From Sandaracinaceae bacterium (GTDB taxonomy: Bacteria > Myxococcota_A > Polyangia > Polyangiales > Houyiibacteriaceae), in the NCBI GenBank assembly GCA_020633055.1, contig JACKEJ010000005.1, positions 434,001 through 498,000 on the forward strand: DNA of 64,000 nt, written 5' to 3'. Numbering within the stretch: position 1 is the stretch's first letter; each line of letters begins with the position of its first letter. Position numbers and translations under genes: made by a program. Positions 7,317-17,887 of the stretch are shown here, piece by piece. Under the pieces are notes generated by a model, which was not told the DNA's origin, ran no database searches, and worked only from the letters and a program-made list of their open reading frames with translations.

Positions 7317-10304
7317 TCAGACGTATCGCTGCTGCGCGGAGTCCCAGGTCAACGTGGGGCCATCTCCTTCGGCGGCCGCGCGCCGCAGCGGCGACTTCAA
7401 AGGGCGATAGCCGTCCGTGAGGGCGATGCGGTCCACCACGCGCACGCGCTGAGGCCGCTCCAGCTCTGGGAGACGCGCGACGAACGCGCTGAGCGCCGCG
7501 AGATCGAAGCGTGCCGGGTCGCGGGGCACGATCAGCGCCAGCGCCTCGTCGTACTTGCCCTCCCGGCTCGAGATCACCACGACGCGACGGATCGTGTCGA
7601 GCTCGTAGAGCGCATCCTCGATGGCCCGCGACGCGACGTCGCCTGCCGCGCTGTGCAGCACGTCGACAGCGCGGTCGACGAACCAATAGTCGCCGTCCGC
7701 GTCGCGCCGCATGATGTCGCGCGTCACGAACCAGGTGTCACCCTGCTCGAAGACGCCCTTGCGCAGGCGCCGCTCGCTCTCTCCCTTCTCGACGTAGCCG
7801 TCGAACGCGCTCATGGGCTGGTCCCCATCGACGCGCGAGAGCAACGCCCCCAGCTGCCCGACACCGGCTGGAACGAGGAACCCCCGCTCGTCCTCGAGGG
7901 GCTCGTCTGCGTCGAAGTCGTAGCGCACCAGCGCGATCTCGGCGCTGCCGGGCAAGGGGCGACCGACGGATCCCACCTTGCGACCGAGGGTGTTCGCGAG
8001 CACGCAGTTGCCTTCCGTGGAGGCATAGAACTCGAGCACATGCACGTCGCCGAAGCGGTCGCGCAGGCGGCGCCAGTGGTGGGAGCGCATGCCGCTGCCT
8101 GCGAACAGCCGCACTGGGATGTTGTTGTCCGACGCCGATGGCGGGGCGTCGAGCAGCGCGCTCACCATCTCGCCCGCGTAGAACACCACGCTCGCGCCGT
8201 ACCGACGCACCTCGGGCCAGAAGCTGTCGGCGGAGAAGGGAGACCCCAGCGCGAGGCGCGCGCCTCCCACCAGCGCGCCGCCGACGGTGACGAGCATGCC
8301 CGCCGCGTGGTGGAGCGGAAGACACGAGTACACGGTGTCCTTGGGCGTGAGTGACGCGGCCGCAGCTGCGCCATAGGCCGAGAACGCCCAGCGGCGGTTC
8401 GTGATGCGGGCGGCCCGGGGCTCCTCCCCGGCACCCGCCGTGAAGATGATCATCGCCAGGTCCGAGGCGCGGCCCGGGTTGGGGCGATACCACTCGGGCA
8501 CCGCCACCGCGACGGGGTCGATGGCCTCCATGTCGGTGATGTCGGGATCGAGCGCGCGCTGCTCTCCGCCGCCGCCGAGCACCAGCACGCGCCTCGAGCG
8601 GCGTGCACCGGGCAGCGCCTCCTTGGCGCGCGCGACGTTCTCGGGGTCGCACACGATGTACTGCACCTCGACGCGCGCGAGGGCGCGGGCCACGCTGACG
8701 CGGCGTTCGTCGGGGGAAAGGAGCACGGCCACCGCGCCCAGGCGTGACAGCGCAGTCACCGCGGACAAGTAGCTGGGTCGCCCCGCCATGAGGACCGCGA
8801 CGCGCTCCCCAGGCCGCACGCCGCAGGCGATCAGTCCGCGCACCACGTTGTCCACGCGACGGTCGGCGTCGACGTAGGAGAACGCGCGTCCCTCCCACAA
8901 GAAGAACGTAGCGTCGGGCACCTCACGCCGCTGCTCCGCGAGCGTCCGGCCGAGGCTCACCAGGGAGTCCGCTTCGATGGCCCGCAGCGTCTGGATGCGC
9001 GGGACCTGATAGCGCAGCGTGTTGACCCAGCGGGTGACGTTCTCGGCAGAGTCGCCCGCGCGAGATACCGCTTGGCCGACGCGTCGCGCCAGCGCCTCGT
9101 AGAATAGCTCGAAGTCGAATTGCATGTCCTCGAACGCGGCGTCGTCCCCCTCGAGGCGCTCCTCGCGCAGCGCGAGGCGCTGCGGCCGTCCGCCCTTGCC
9201 CTCTTGCCAGAACATCCAGTCGACGACGGTGGTCCACGTCTGACTGAGGGCGCGAGAGCCCACCACGATGCCGAAGTGCCCTGCCTTCACGCTGACCTCG
9301 TGCACCTCGGCGTCCGGCGCGGCTCGGCGGATGGCGCGTACGGCCGGGGGCTGCGCGATGGCGTCACGCGTCCCGATGAAAGCCAAGATGGGAACGGTGA
9401 TGTCCGCGAGCGACACCGTCCGGCCATCGACGATGAAGCCGCCCGAGGTCATGCGGTTGTGGACGATGAACTGCTCGATGACGTCCCGCAGCGCCGGGCC
9501 TGGCCACGCCACGAACCCCTCCCCCCCCAGGAACCGCCGCCGGCTCTCGCGCTTCTCGAGGGCGGCGCGGTCGTGCAGCTTCTGGACGAAGTCGACCGCC
9601 TGCGAGAGCTCTTTGCGCACGCTGAGCAGCTTGAACCCCGTGCTCGTGAGGAACCCGGGGAGGCCGGCGATACGGTCGAGGGGCTCCCGCACGGCCGCCG
9701 CGGCGGCCTGGATGAGCGGACCAGCCACGGTGTCGTTCAGGCCCGGGACGTTGCGGTAGAGGTCGACGGGGCTACCGAACGTGATGAGCGACTTGATCCC
9801 CTCGCTGCGACGCAGCGCCGCCGTCTGATAGCAGAACATGCCCCCCTGGGAGTATCCCGCCAGATGCACCGACTGCCCCGTCGTCGCGACCACACGCTCG
9901 ATGGCGTCGTCGACGGCCCCGATGTGGTCGTCGAGCGTGCGGTCCATGCCGCCCTCCTCGCGCTCCGGTGCCCCGAAGTCGACCAGCCAAACGTCGAGCC
10001 CGCCGCGCAGCAGCGCGTGGACGGCGCTGATGTCGGGCGCGATGTCGTAGACCTCGCTGGTCACCATGAGCGGCGGCACCAGCACGATCGGGGCGGCCAG
10101 GCGCGGCTGGTGTTGGTCGTCGCCGTAGCGGCGCAGCTTGTACACACGGTCGCTGTGGACCACTCGGAAGGGCGCGTGCTCGGGGTCGGCAAAGCGCCCC
10201 ACCCGCAGCAGCTCGAGGGCGTTCTGGGCGCCCATGCCGAAGCGGTCGCTGAGCGACATGGGGGACGTGCCTGGGGCGGCGGACTCATGGCTGGGCTTCG
10301 GCAT
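7317..10304 (-). CDS. Alpha/beta-hydrolase (PhaC-like) fused to acyl-CoA synthetase-like (ANL) domain
   Basis: A 995-aa cytoplasmic fusion. Residues 1 to about 360 form a PHA-synthase/lipase-like hydrolase: PPLMVTSEVYD, nucleophile box GYSQGG with S152 (PhaC proteins use Cys here), D314 in GTRDAI and H343 in KAGHFG, so a Ser-Asp-His triad is complete. From about 430 to the end is an ANL adenylation fold closest to FATP/very-long-chain acyl-CoA synthetases (EFYASTEGN, VGSVGRPLPGS, YWFVDRAVD). The nucleotide loop, normally YTSGTTGxPK, reads FTAGAGEEPRAARI, and the RxxKGENV region is HSAAGDVAS, so adenylation may be altered or lost. ATG 10304 is preferred; ATG 10259 is an alternative. Divergent from the isoprenoid-synthase-like gene. 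Confidence 0.88.
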   Translation of the reverse strand: MPKPSHESAAPGTSPMSLSDRFGMGAQNALELLRVGRFADPEHAPFRVVHSDRVYKLRRYGDDQHQPRLAAPIVLVPPLMVTSEVYDIAPDISAVHALLRGGLDVWLVDFGAPEREEGGMDRTLDDHIGAVDDAIERVVATTGQSVHLAGYSQGGMFCYQTAALRRSEGIKSLITFGSPVDLYRNVPGLNDTVAGPLIQAAAAAVREPLDRIAGLPGFLTSTGFKLLSVRKELSQAVDFVQKLHDRAALEKRESRRRFLGGEGFVAWPGPALRDVIEQFIVHNRMTSGGFIVDGRTVSLADITVPILAFIGTRDAIAQPPAVRAIRRAAPDAEVHEVSVKAGHFGIVVGSRALSQTWTTVVDWMFWQEGKGGRPQRLALREERLEGDDAAFEDMQFDFELFYEALARRVGQAVSRAGDSAENVTRWVNTLRYQVPRIQTLRAIEADSLVSLGRTLAEQRREVPDATFFLWEGRAFSYVDADRRVDNVVRGLIACGVRPGERVAVLMAGRPSYLSAVTALSRLGAVAVLLSPDERRVSVARALARVEVQYIVCDPENVARAKEALPGARRSRRVLVLGGGGEQRALDPDITDMEAIDPVAVAVPEWYRPNPGRASDLAMIIFTAGAGEEPRAARITNRRWAFSAYGAAAAASLTPKDTVYSCLPLHHAAGMLVTVGGALVGGARLALGSPFSADSFWPEVRRYGASVVFYAGEMVSALLDAPPSASDNNIPVRLFAGSGMRSHHWRRLRDRFGDVHVLEFYASTEGNCVLANTLGRKVGSVGRPLPGSAEIALVRYDFDADEPLEDERGFLVPAGVGQLGALLSRVDGDQPMSAFDGYVEKGESERRLRKGVFEQGDTWFVTRDIMRRDADGDYWFVDRAVDVLHSAAGDVASRAIEDALYELDTIRRVVVISSREGKYDEALALIVPRDPARFDLAALSAFVARLPELERPQRVRVVDRIALTDGYRPLKSPLRRAAAEGDGPTLTWDSAQQRYV

Positions 10305-10406
10305 GCAGGGGTTCCGTCGGCGTTGGAGGTCGCGTGCCCGCGTTCGGCGTGCGCGCGCGAGCCGGCAGACTACCATGCATCGACCCCCTGCTCGGGGGTT
10401 CGACCC

Positions 10407-12566
10407 ATGACGCTCAGTGCGCTCCCAGAATGGCTGGTCGCCACCCGCGAGTCCCTCCGCGACGACCTCGCCGCGTTGCGCGAGGACGAGGCGCTGCTGT
10501 TCGCGCAGTCCACGGAGGCGCTGCGTGACGCGCCCTACCGGGTCTATCCCCTGGGCGAGCGCGCAGACGAGGCCCCGCTGCTGACGGGGCTGCTCAGCCT
10601 GCGCCTGCACGTGATGCACGAGTCGCTCAACCCCTTGGTCACCAGCGAGCACACCGTGGACAGCGCGCGCAGGCTGGCGGTGTTCCTGTTCGAACGCGAG
10701 CAGCGCGAGCGGGAGGCGCACCGTGAGCGAGCGGGACACGGAAGACGGCGTCTCCTCGACGTCGTCGGCCTCCGCTACGATACGCTGGCTGCCCTGAACC
10801 CGCTGCCGCTCGCCCTGCTCCGCACCGACGAGAAGACGCCCAGCGACCGGATGGAACCTGCAGCCATCGCCCCGCAGCAGGACGTCGCGGACCCGAGCGC
10901 GGTCACGACGTTGGTGGCACCACAGGACGCGCTTCGCCCCGGCCCCGTGGCCGCGCTGGTCGCCCGCTGGGAGGAGGCGCGTGCGTCCGAGACGTTCGGG
11001 ACGTACGTCCGCAAGAAGCTGGCCCAGAACGCAGACTTCTTCCGGCACGGCTTCAGCCTCCCCGCCTACTGGTGGCGCCGCAGGCGGATCCGCAGCGCGC
11101 TGACCAACGCGCTGCGGAGCAACCCCGTGGTGATGGAGACCTACTTTGCCATCGAGCAGGTGGGGCCCATCATCGACGGCTTCGTGTTCCGCGCGCGCGG
11201 AACCAAGCTGGGGCGCGCGGTGGGCGTCGCGGACTTCGCGTTTCTCTACATGCAGATGGCCGACGAGCTGGTGGACAACTTGGTGCACCATCTGGGCGCC
11301 GAGGGCGTGCTGCGGCTGGTAGCGGAGTACTACCCGCGCTCACTGCGCTCCTCGCTCCTGATCCCTTTCGAGAACCTGGATGACACCGCGCTCGAGGCCG
11401 CCGGGATCCCGCCCGAGACACCCATCCCGAAGTACCGCGTGAGCTTCTCCGGCATGCTCGCGCTGCTGAGCGACCTTCGCGCCCTGCTGCTCGTCGAGAC
11501 CCAGCGGGCCGAGGCCGACGGCTTCCCAGGTGTCGCGAGCGAACTGCAGGACTTCTTCCACCACTGCTTCGGCACGTACCTGGACGAGCTCTACCTGCCC
11601 ACCGTCGCGAGGGGGTCGGCCACGCTCGACCAGCTCCCCCTGTCCGACGTGCAGTGGCACTTCTTCCGGAAGAACAACGTGGTGATGATGCGCTACATGG
11701 CGCTCCGCGCGCGACTGACGGGGCTCGACCCGGCGGCCCACGCGCTCTCCCTCCAGCGCTGGGGCTACCTGCTGGCCACGTTTCAAGTCTTCGACGACAT
11801 GAAGGACGTGTGGGTGGACTTCGGCTTCCAGCCCAACTATGCGCTTCAGACGGCTGCGTCGCTGTTCCCTGGTGAGTACGCCTGGTTGGGCGAGCACTTG
11901 GCGCTCGCGTCGGGCGGCAGAGACACCCCGGCGAACGTCACGCGCGACGAAGTGACGTGGCTGAACGCGCGGGTGCCGAACACCATCCTGCATTGCATCC
12001 GGCTCAGTCGCCTGATGGCCCTCTTTTGCTTCGACTATCTCGCGCTCTACGCGTGGGACCACCGCTGGCGCAAGAACTGGATGGGGCGCTTCCGCGCGTT
12101 CAACCCGGAGGGCGCTGCGGGCTCGACCGCGCTCTCCTGGCTCGAGGGTGCGCGCGGCGCCCTGCGCACCGGTGACGACGCGGTCGACACGTGCTTCGCG
12201 CTGGCCCACGCGCTCGCCGCGAGCGGCGAACCTCCGGCGAGCGACGAGACGCTCGCGTATCTCTTGGACGCCGTGGCCTACGAGCACGCGGGCAGCGTCT
12301 ACCGAGCCACCCTACCCAGCCTGCGAGCTCTCTACCGTTACGCCACGCTGCGGATGATGCTGCCTTCCCGCGAGAAGGTGCGGCTGCTGCGTCGCTGGCT
12401 TCGCCGGCACGCCGAGGCCGCCCGCGCAGGGATCGCGTCCCTGCGACGCTTGGACGCGGCGGCGGCTCCGCAGGCGCGCGCGCTTGCGCTGACGCTCGAG
12501 GGCTTGCTGGAGCGGGGCCCCGCGCCGAGCGCCAGCTCGGAGGACGAAGCGATCAGTCGCCTTTGA
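10407..12566 (+). CDS. Large uncharacterised protein with class I isoprenoid-synthase-like Asp motifs
   Basis: 719 aa, no signal peptide, not recognised as a named family. It is mostly helical. Two acidic motifs stand out: VADFAFLYMQMADELVDN at about 275-291 and FQVFDDMKDVWVDFGF at about 459-474. The second, DDMKD followed by a FGFQPNYAL segment, looks like the second Asp-rich motif of prenyl synthases, and the first sits about 175 residues upstream where the first metal motif would be. A Trp-rich block (SLPAYWWRRRRIRS) precedes them. These are resemblances, not a proven fold. ATG 10407 follows a GGGGG run. It is divergent from the hydrolase/synthetase fusion (102 bp gap) and overlaps the convergent ACT gene by 14 bp. 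Confidence 0.72.
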   Translation: MTLSALPEWLVATRESLRDDLAALREDEALLFAQSTEALRDAPYRVYPLGERADEAPLLTGLLSLRLHVMHESLNPLVTSEHTVDSARRLAVFLFEREQREREAHRERAGHGRRRLLDVVGLRYDTLAALNPLPLALLRTDEKTPSDRMEPAAIAPQQDVADPSAVTTLVAPQDALRPGPVAALVARWEEARASETFGTYVRKKLAQNADFFRHGFSLPAYWWRRRRIRSALTNALRSNPVVMETYFAIEQVGPIIDGFVFRARGTKLGRAVGVADFAFLYMQMADELVDNLVHHLGAEGVLRLVAEYYPRSLRSSLLIPFENLDDTALEAAGIPPETPIPKYRVSFSGMLALLSDLRALLLVETQRAEADGFPGVASELQDFFHHCFGTYLDELYLPTVARGSATLDQLPLSDVQWHFFRKNNVVMMRYMALRARLTGLDPAAHALSLQRWGYLLATFQVFDDMKDVWVDFGFQPNYALQTAASLFPGEYAWLGEHLALASGGRDTPANVTRDEVTWLNARVPNTILHCIRLSRLMALFCFDYLALYAWDHRWRKNWMGRFRAFNPEGAAGSTALSWLEGARGALRTGDDAVDTCFALAHALAASGEPPASDETLAYLLDAVAYEHAGSVYRATLPSLRALYRYATLRMMLPSREKVRLLRRWLRRHAEAARAGIASLRRLDAAAAPQARALALTLEGLLERGPAPSASSEDEAISRL

Positions 12567-13071
12567 GGACGATGTCGACCATCAGGTCGGCAGCGACTGC
12601 CTCGATGGCCGCGCGCACGTTTCGCAACGGGAGATCGCCGGGCAGGTGGAGGGTCGCGGCGGCCTTGAACAACTGCCCGCCCGACATGGGCGCGCCCTCG
12701 CACGCCGTCTCGAGCGACTCCACGTTGACACCGAGCTCTGCCAACGCCCGCGAGACCGCCTGCACGATGCCCGGGCGGTCACCACCGACGAGATCGAGCT
12801 CGACCGTCTTGCGCGGGGTGTCATCGGCGGGGGCGCTGCCGCGCTGGACCACGACGCGCAGGGAGTCGGTCGTGAGGCCCGTGAGCGCGCTCTCGAGCGC
12901 GGCGCTGGACTCGTCCTCCACGGTGGCGCGTACCACACCCGCGAACTGCCCCGCCAAGTGGGAGAGACTGCTCTCCACCCAGCTTCCGCCGTGGTTCGCG
13001 ATGGTGCGGGCGAGGGTCTCAACGAGACCGGGTCGATCCGGTCCGACGATAGTGATCACCAGGGACTGCAT
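12553..13071 (-). CDS. Tandem ACT-domain protein, GcvR-like
   Basis: 172-aa cytoplasmic protein made of two ACT domains, an architecture shared with GcvR-type regulators of glycine cleavage. The first starts at MQSLVITIVGPDRPGLVETLA with the GPDRPG ligand loop; the second starts near VELDLVGGDRPGIVQAVSRA. Between and after them are the typical NVESLETACEGAPMSGG segment and a C-terminal helix. ACT domains bind amino acids, so a role in amino-acid sensing is likely, but the target is unknown. The 3' end overlaps the isoprenoid-synthase-like gene by 14 bp in convergent orientation. The chosen ATG opens directly on the first beta-strand of the ACT fold. Confidence 0.87.
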   Translation of the reverse strand: MQSLVITIVGPDRPGLVETLARTIANHGGSWVESSLSHLAGQFAGVVRATVEDESSAALESALTGLTTDSLRVVVQRGSAPADDTPRKTVELDLVGGDRPGIVQAVSRALAELGVNVESLETACEGAPMSGGQLFKAAATLHLPGDLPLRNVRAAIEAVAADLMVDIVLKGD

Positions 13072-13136
13072 GTTGGCTCCGAGTTCGTGGCGCCGCGGCG
13101 CCGAGCGTGGCTGTGTAGCATACGCGCTTCCTCCGC

Positions 13137-13952
13137 TCAGCGAAGCCCGAACGCGCGCTGGAGGAGCGCCGGATCCGCCTCGTGGAGTCGACGCACGGTG
13201 GTCGCATCGGCCGCGCGCACGTCTCCGTCGAGGCGGACGCGGTGGCGCAACACCAGGTCGCCACGCCCCGTGATGCCCACCGGACGCGTCTGCACCTCGA
13301 CGCGTTGGTCGGGCCCCACACCGCCGCGGAACACGACCTGCTCGGCGACCGGCTGGAGCATGAGCGGGTCGAGCCCGGCGCGCACCATGACACGCGATGT
13401 CGCCTCGTCGCACCAGTCGACGTAGGCCGGGTGGTTGGCGTGGCCGAGCGGGTCCATCGACGTGTAGAACGGCCGCAGCTCGAACACGTCCGTGGGCCCC
13501 TCGACCGCATCGAAGGGCGGCAGCGACACGCCCTCGCCCTCGTCGTGCTCGGGGAACGCGAGCGTGACCGCCTCGGGCGCGCGCACGGGGGTCCGGGCGG
13601 CCAGATCGATGTGTACCCACTCCTGCGTGGCGGCCACGACGAGGGCCCCGTGGTCGTCCAGGATGCGTACCTCGCGGCTGCTGATCATCTCCCGCCGGAA
13701 GCGACACACCCAGGTGCGCGCGTGCAGCGGCTCTCCGTAGTAGGTCTCGCGCTGGTGGGAGACGGTCATCGTGCGGACCACGAACGCGGTGCCCGCCTCG
13801 CGAAAGCGCCGCGCCGACCAGCCCGCCCTGCTGCTCGCCCCGACCGCCGCCTCCTGGAACGCGCGCCACAGATCGCCGGCGCGCGCCGCGTCACGCATGC
13901 TGAACGCGTGGCGCGGGAGCTCGATCGGGAACTCCCATACGGGTTGGGTCAT
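13137..13952 (-). CDS. Acyl-ACP/acyl-CoA thioesterase-like double hotdog protein
   Basis: 271-aa cytoplasmic protein with two hotdog folds, probably a thioesterase releasing fatty acids from ACP or CoA. The N-terminal half runs from EFPIELPRHAFSM through TMTVSHQRETYYGEPL; the C-terminal half has the 4-hydroxybenzoyl-CoA-thioesterase-like signature MDPLGHANHPAYVDWCDEA and a matching strand set after it. Similar pairs occur in FatA-like enzymes. The ATG at 13952 (MTQPVWEF) is chosen because the 24 residues added by an upstream start are Trp/Arg-rich and unconserved in appearance. It lies upstream of the ACT gene on the same strand (65 bp gap) and is divergent from the kinase-cNMP gene. Substrate chain length cannot be read from sequence. 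Confidence 0.82.
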   Translation of the reverse strand: MTQPVWEFPIELPRHAFSMRDAARAGDLWRAFQEAAVGASSRAGWSARRFREAGTAFVVRTMTVSHQRETYYGEPLHARTWVCRFRREMISSREVRILDDHGALVVAATQEWVHIDLAARTPVRAPEAVTLAFPEHDEGEGVSLPPFDAVEGPTDVFELRPFYTSMDPLGHANHPAYVDWCDEATSRVMVRAGLDPLMLQPVAEQVVFRGGVGPDQRVEVQTRPVGITGRGDLVLRHRVRLDGDVRAADATTVRRLHEADPALLQRAFGLR

Positions 13953-14058
13953 GCACTCGTGCGTAGCCCAACCCGCGCGCCTCCACCACCCACGGCCCCA
14001 CTCGAGGTCTGCGTTGGGCCACACGAGAGGACAACCCTGCTAGAGTCCGACTGTCCGC

Positions 14059-15456
<1,398 letters not shown>

Positions 15457-15534
15457 GCCCAGAGAAGCCCGGCGCGCCAAGACCGCGAAGGGGCGAGGCT
15501 TGACGAACCCCGGGGGGATGCGCACTCGTGTCCC

Positions 15535-16680
15535 ATGTCCAACTCCACCCCTTCGGTCCCCAGTCCGTCCTCGCGCGGCCACGGCTCGAACGCACGTGGG
15601 CGCTGGACGTACCGCCTCGGCCGCTGGCTCGGCATCGACGTGTATGTGCACGCGACCTTCTTGGGTTTGCTCGCATTCTTCGGGCTGAGCACGGGGCTCG
15701 GCCAGGGGCTCGCCGCCGGCGTCAGCGAAGTGCTGTGGACGGTCGCGCTCTTCGGCAGCGTCGTCCTGCACGAGTACGGCCACGCGCTGGCCGCGCGCTA
15801 CTTCGGCATCGGCACGCGCGACATCACGCTCTACCCCATCGGCGGCGTCGCGCGCCTCGAGGGGATGCCGCGCTCGCCGGCCGCAGAGCTGATCGTCGCA
15901 GGCGCCGGCCCGGCCGTGAACTTCGCCCTCGCCTTTGCGTTCGCGCTGTTCCACACCCTGCGCCCAGAGGCCGCGCTGGGCGCCTTCACCGCGAGCGGTG
16001 AGCTGGCGTGGCCGCTGAAGTTCGCCGCGATGAACCTCATTCTGGGCGCGTTCAACTTGGTGCCTGCCTTCCCCATGGACGGCGGACGCATCCTCCGCGC
16101 GCTGCTCGCCACATCGGGAAATCGCGTCCGCGCCACGGTCTGGGCCGCGCGCGTCGGGCGCCTCATCGCGGCAGGCTTCGTCGTGGCGGGCCTGTTCGGC
16201 AACCCGATGCTCATGCTGTTGGGAGCCTTCGTGTGGTTCGGAGCGGGCGCCGAGGCGGGCTCCACCGTGCGCGAGGAGCAGCTGCAGGGCGCCTCCGTAC
16301 AGCAAGCGATGTCGCGGCAGTTCCTCTCGCTCTCCCCCTGGACCACGCTGGGTGACCTCGCGCAGCAAGACTTCGACCTGCACCTCCTCGAGGACGGTGT
16401 GTTCCCGGTCTCGAGCGGCGGCGCGGTGGTGGGGCTCGTCACGACCCACGCCCTGCGCGACGGGCTCCACGCGCTGGGCCCCCGCGCCTACGTAGCGGAC
16501 GTCATGACCCGCGAGGTGCTGTGCGTGCGCCCGACCGACGAGCTGCTCACGGCGTTGCGCGCCATCCAGGCCCGGGCGCTCGGCGCTGCGCCCGTCGTGA
16601 TGGCCGGGCGCGTCGTGGGCATGCTCACCCCGCGCGGCGTGCAGGCGTTCATGGCGACGCCCTCGCTGCGCACCGCGTGA
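15535..16680 (+). CDS. Site-2-type M50 metalloprotease with CBS-like C-terminus
   Basis: 381-aa integral membrane zinc protease of the S2P/SpoIVFB class, which cuts substrates within the membrane. Seen: Zn motif HEYGH at 79-83 in a hydrophobic helix, and the third ligand in NLVPAFPMDGG (D182). Several hydrophobic stretches flank these. The C-terminal part from about residue 255 looks like a CBS pair (VQQAMSRQFLSL, DVMTREVLCVRPTDELL, GAAPVVMAGRVVGMLTPRGV), a common soluble regulatory module in this subfamily, which usually senses adenosyl ligands. The start is the ATG at 15535, 78 bp after the kinase-cNMP stop on the same strand. Substrate unknown; an anti-sigma factor would be typical but none is adjacent. 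Confidence 0.92.
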   Translation: MSNSTPSVPSPSSRGHGSNARGRWTYRLGRWLGIDVYVHATFLGLLAFFGLSTGLGQGLAAGVSEVLWTVALFGSVVLHEYGHALAARYFGIGTRDITLYPIGGVARLEGMPRSPAAELIVAGAGPAVNFALAFAFALFHTLRPEAALGAFTASGELAWPLKFAAMNLILGAFNLVPAFPMDGGRILRALLATSGNRVRATVWAARVGRLIAAGFVVAGLFGNPMLMLLGAFVWFGAGAEAGSTVREEQLQGASVQQAMSRQFLSLSPWTTLGDLAQQDFDLHLLEDGVFPVSSGGAVVGLVTTHALRDGLHALGPRAYVADVMTREVLCVRPTDELLTALRAIQARALGAAPVVMAGRVVGMLTPRGVQAFMATPSLRTA

Positions 16681-16693
16681 GCCTAGCCTTCGC

Positions 16694-17839
16694 TCAGTAG
16701 CGCCGCGTCTTGGCGATGATCTCGTTCATGATCTCGCGCGTCCCGCCCCCCAGCGGATAGAGGCGCGCGTCCCTATAGAGACGCTCGACCGGATACTCGC
16801 GCATGTAGCCATAGCCCCCATGCAGCTGCACGGCCTGGTCGCACACGTAGGTGCACATGTCCGTCGCCGTGTTCTTGGCCATGGCCGCGAGCGCGGGGTC
16901 CCCGTCCCCAGCCAAGAAGCGCTGCACGGCTTCGTGGGTGAGCGCGCGCGCCGCAGCGAGGCGCGTCTCCATCTCGGCGAGCTTGTGACGCGTGACCTGG
17001 AAGCCGTTCAGCGTCTTGCCGAACGCCTGCCGCTCCCGCGTGTACGCGAGGGTCTCGCGCAGCGCGAGCTCGGCGATGGCGACACACTGACCCGCCAGCA
17101 GCAGCCGCTCGCTCACGAAGTTCATCATGATCATGAGAAAGCCGGCGTTCTCCGCGCCGATCAGGTTCTCCTTGGGCACGCGACAGTCCTCGAAGGCGAG
17201 CTCGGCCGTATCGCTGGCCCACCAGCCCATCTTGTCGAGCTTACGCGCCACGCTGAAGCCCTCGGTGTCCGCGTCGATGATGAGCAGCGAGATGCCGCCG
17301 TGGCCCTCCCCCCCCGTACGCACCGCCGTGGTGACAAAGTCCGCGCGGGTTCCGCTGGTGATGAACGTCTTGCTGCCGTTCACCACGTAGTGGTCGCCAT
17401 CCAGCACGGCCCGCGTGCGAACGGCCGCCACGTCGCTCCCGCCCCCGGCCTCGGTGATACCGAGCGCGGACACCTTCTCGCCGCGCAGCACGGGACGCAC
17501 GTAGCGCTCCTTCTGCGCCGCGGTGCCGAACTTCACGATGGGCGGCAGCGCGATGCCGTGGCTGCCGAGCCCGACGCAGGTGCCAACGGACTTGCCGGCG
17601 AGCACCAGCTCTTCGGCGGCGACGAGCACATGCCCGAGATCACCGCCCTGCCCGCCCAGCTCTTCGGGATATCCGACGCCCAAGAGACCGGCCGACGCCA
17701 TGGTGCCGTAGAGCTCGCGCGGGAAGATGCCAGCCTCCTCCCACGCGTGCGCGTGGGGCAGCACCTCGGCTGCGGCGAACTTACGCGCCTGGGCGCGCAG
17801 CGTCTTGTGCTCTTCGGTCTCGAACAGGTACGTGGCCAT
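16694..17839 (-). CDS. Acyl-CoA dehydrogenase
   Basis: FAD flavoprotein (381 aa) for the first beta-oxidation step, passing electrons to ETF. Signatures seen: ALGITEAGGGSDVAAVRTRA (family signature 1), GSKTFITSGTRAD, and the C-terminal QLHGGYGYMREYPVERLYRDARLYPLGGGTREIM. The catalytic-Glu position used in MCAD (YEGT) is Gly here (GGGT), so the base may lie on another helix as in isovaleryl-type enzymes; this is an inference. It is full length. The gene has a well-defined promoter with an 18-bp dyad 50 bp upstream, suggesting repression by a TetR- or FadR-like factor not found in the window. Convergent with the M50 protease (13 bp gap). Confidence 0.94.
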   Translation of the reverse strand: MATYLFETEEHKTLRAQARKFAAAEVLPHAHAWEEAGIFPRELYGTMASAGLLGVGYPEELGGQGGDLGHVLVAAEELVLAGKSVGTCVGLGSHGIALPPIVKFGTAAQKERYVRPVLRGEKVSALGITEAGGGSDVAAVRTRAVLDGDHYVVNGSKTFITSGTRADFVTTAVRTGGEGHGGISLLIIDADTEGFSVARKLDKMGWWASDTAELAFEDCRVPKENLIGAENAGFLMIMMNFVSERLLLAGQCVAIAELALRETLAYTRERQAFGKTLNGFQVTRHKLAEMETRLAAARALTHEAVQRFLAGDGDPALAAMAKNTATDMCTYVCDQAVQLHGGYGYMREYPVERLYRDARLYPLGGGTREIMNEIIAKTRRY

Positions 17840-17887
17840 CGGCAGCTCCGCGAGGGGGCGGGCCGTGCCCGCCGCGTGGTGCGGAGG

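Noticed and set aside
9120..10406. Upstream in-frame extension of the isoprenoid-synthase-like gene
   Set aside because: It lies fully antisense to the hydrolase/synthetase fusion and has no protein-like character; the gene begins at ATG 10407.
10305..11291. Upstream in-frame extension of the hydrolase/synthetase fusion
   Set aside because: Overlaps the divergent gene and is shadow sequence; homology begins just after 10304.
13089..13102. GGCGCCGCGGCGCC perfect palindrome
   Set aside because: Expected by chance in very GC-rich DNA and not placed relative to a promoter.
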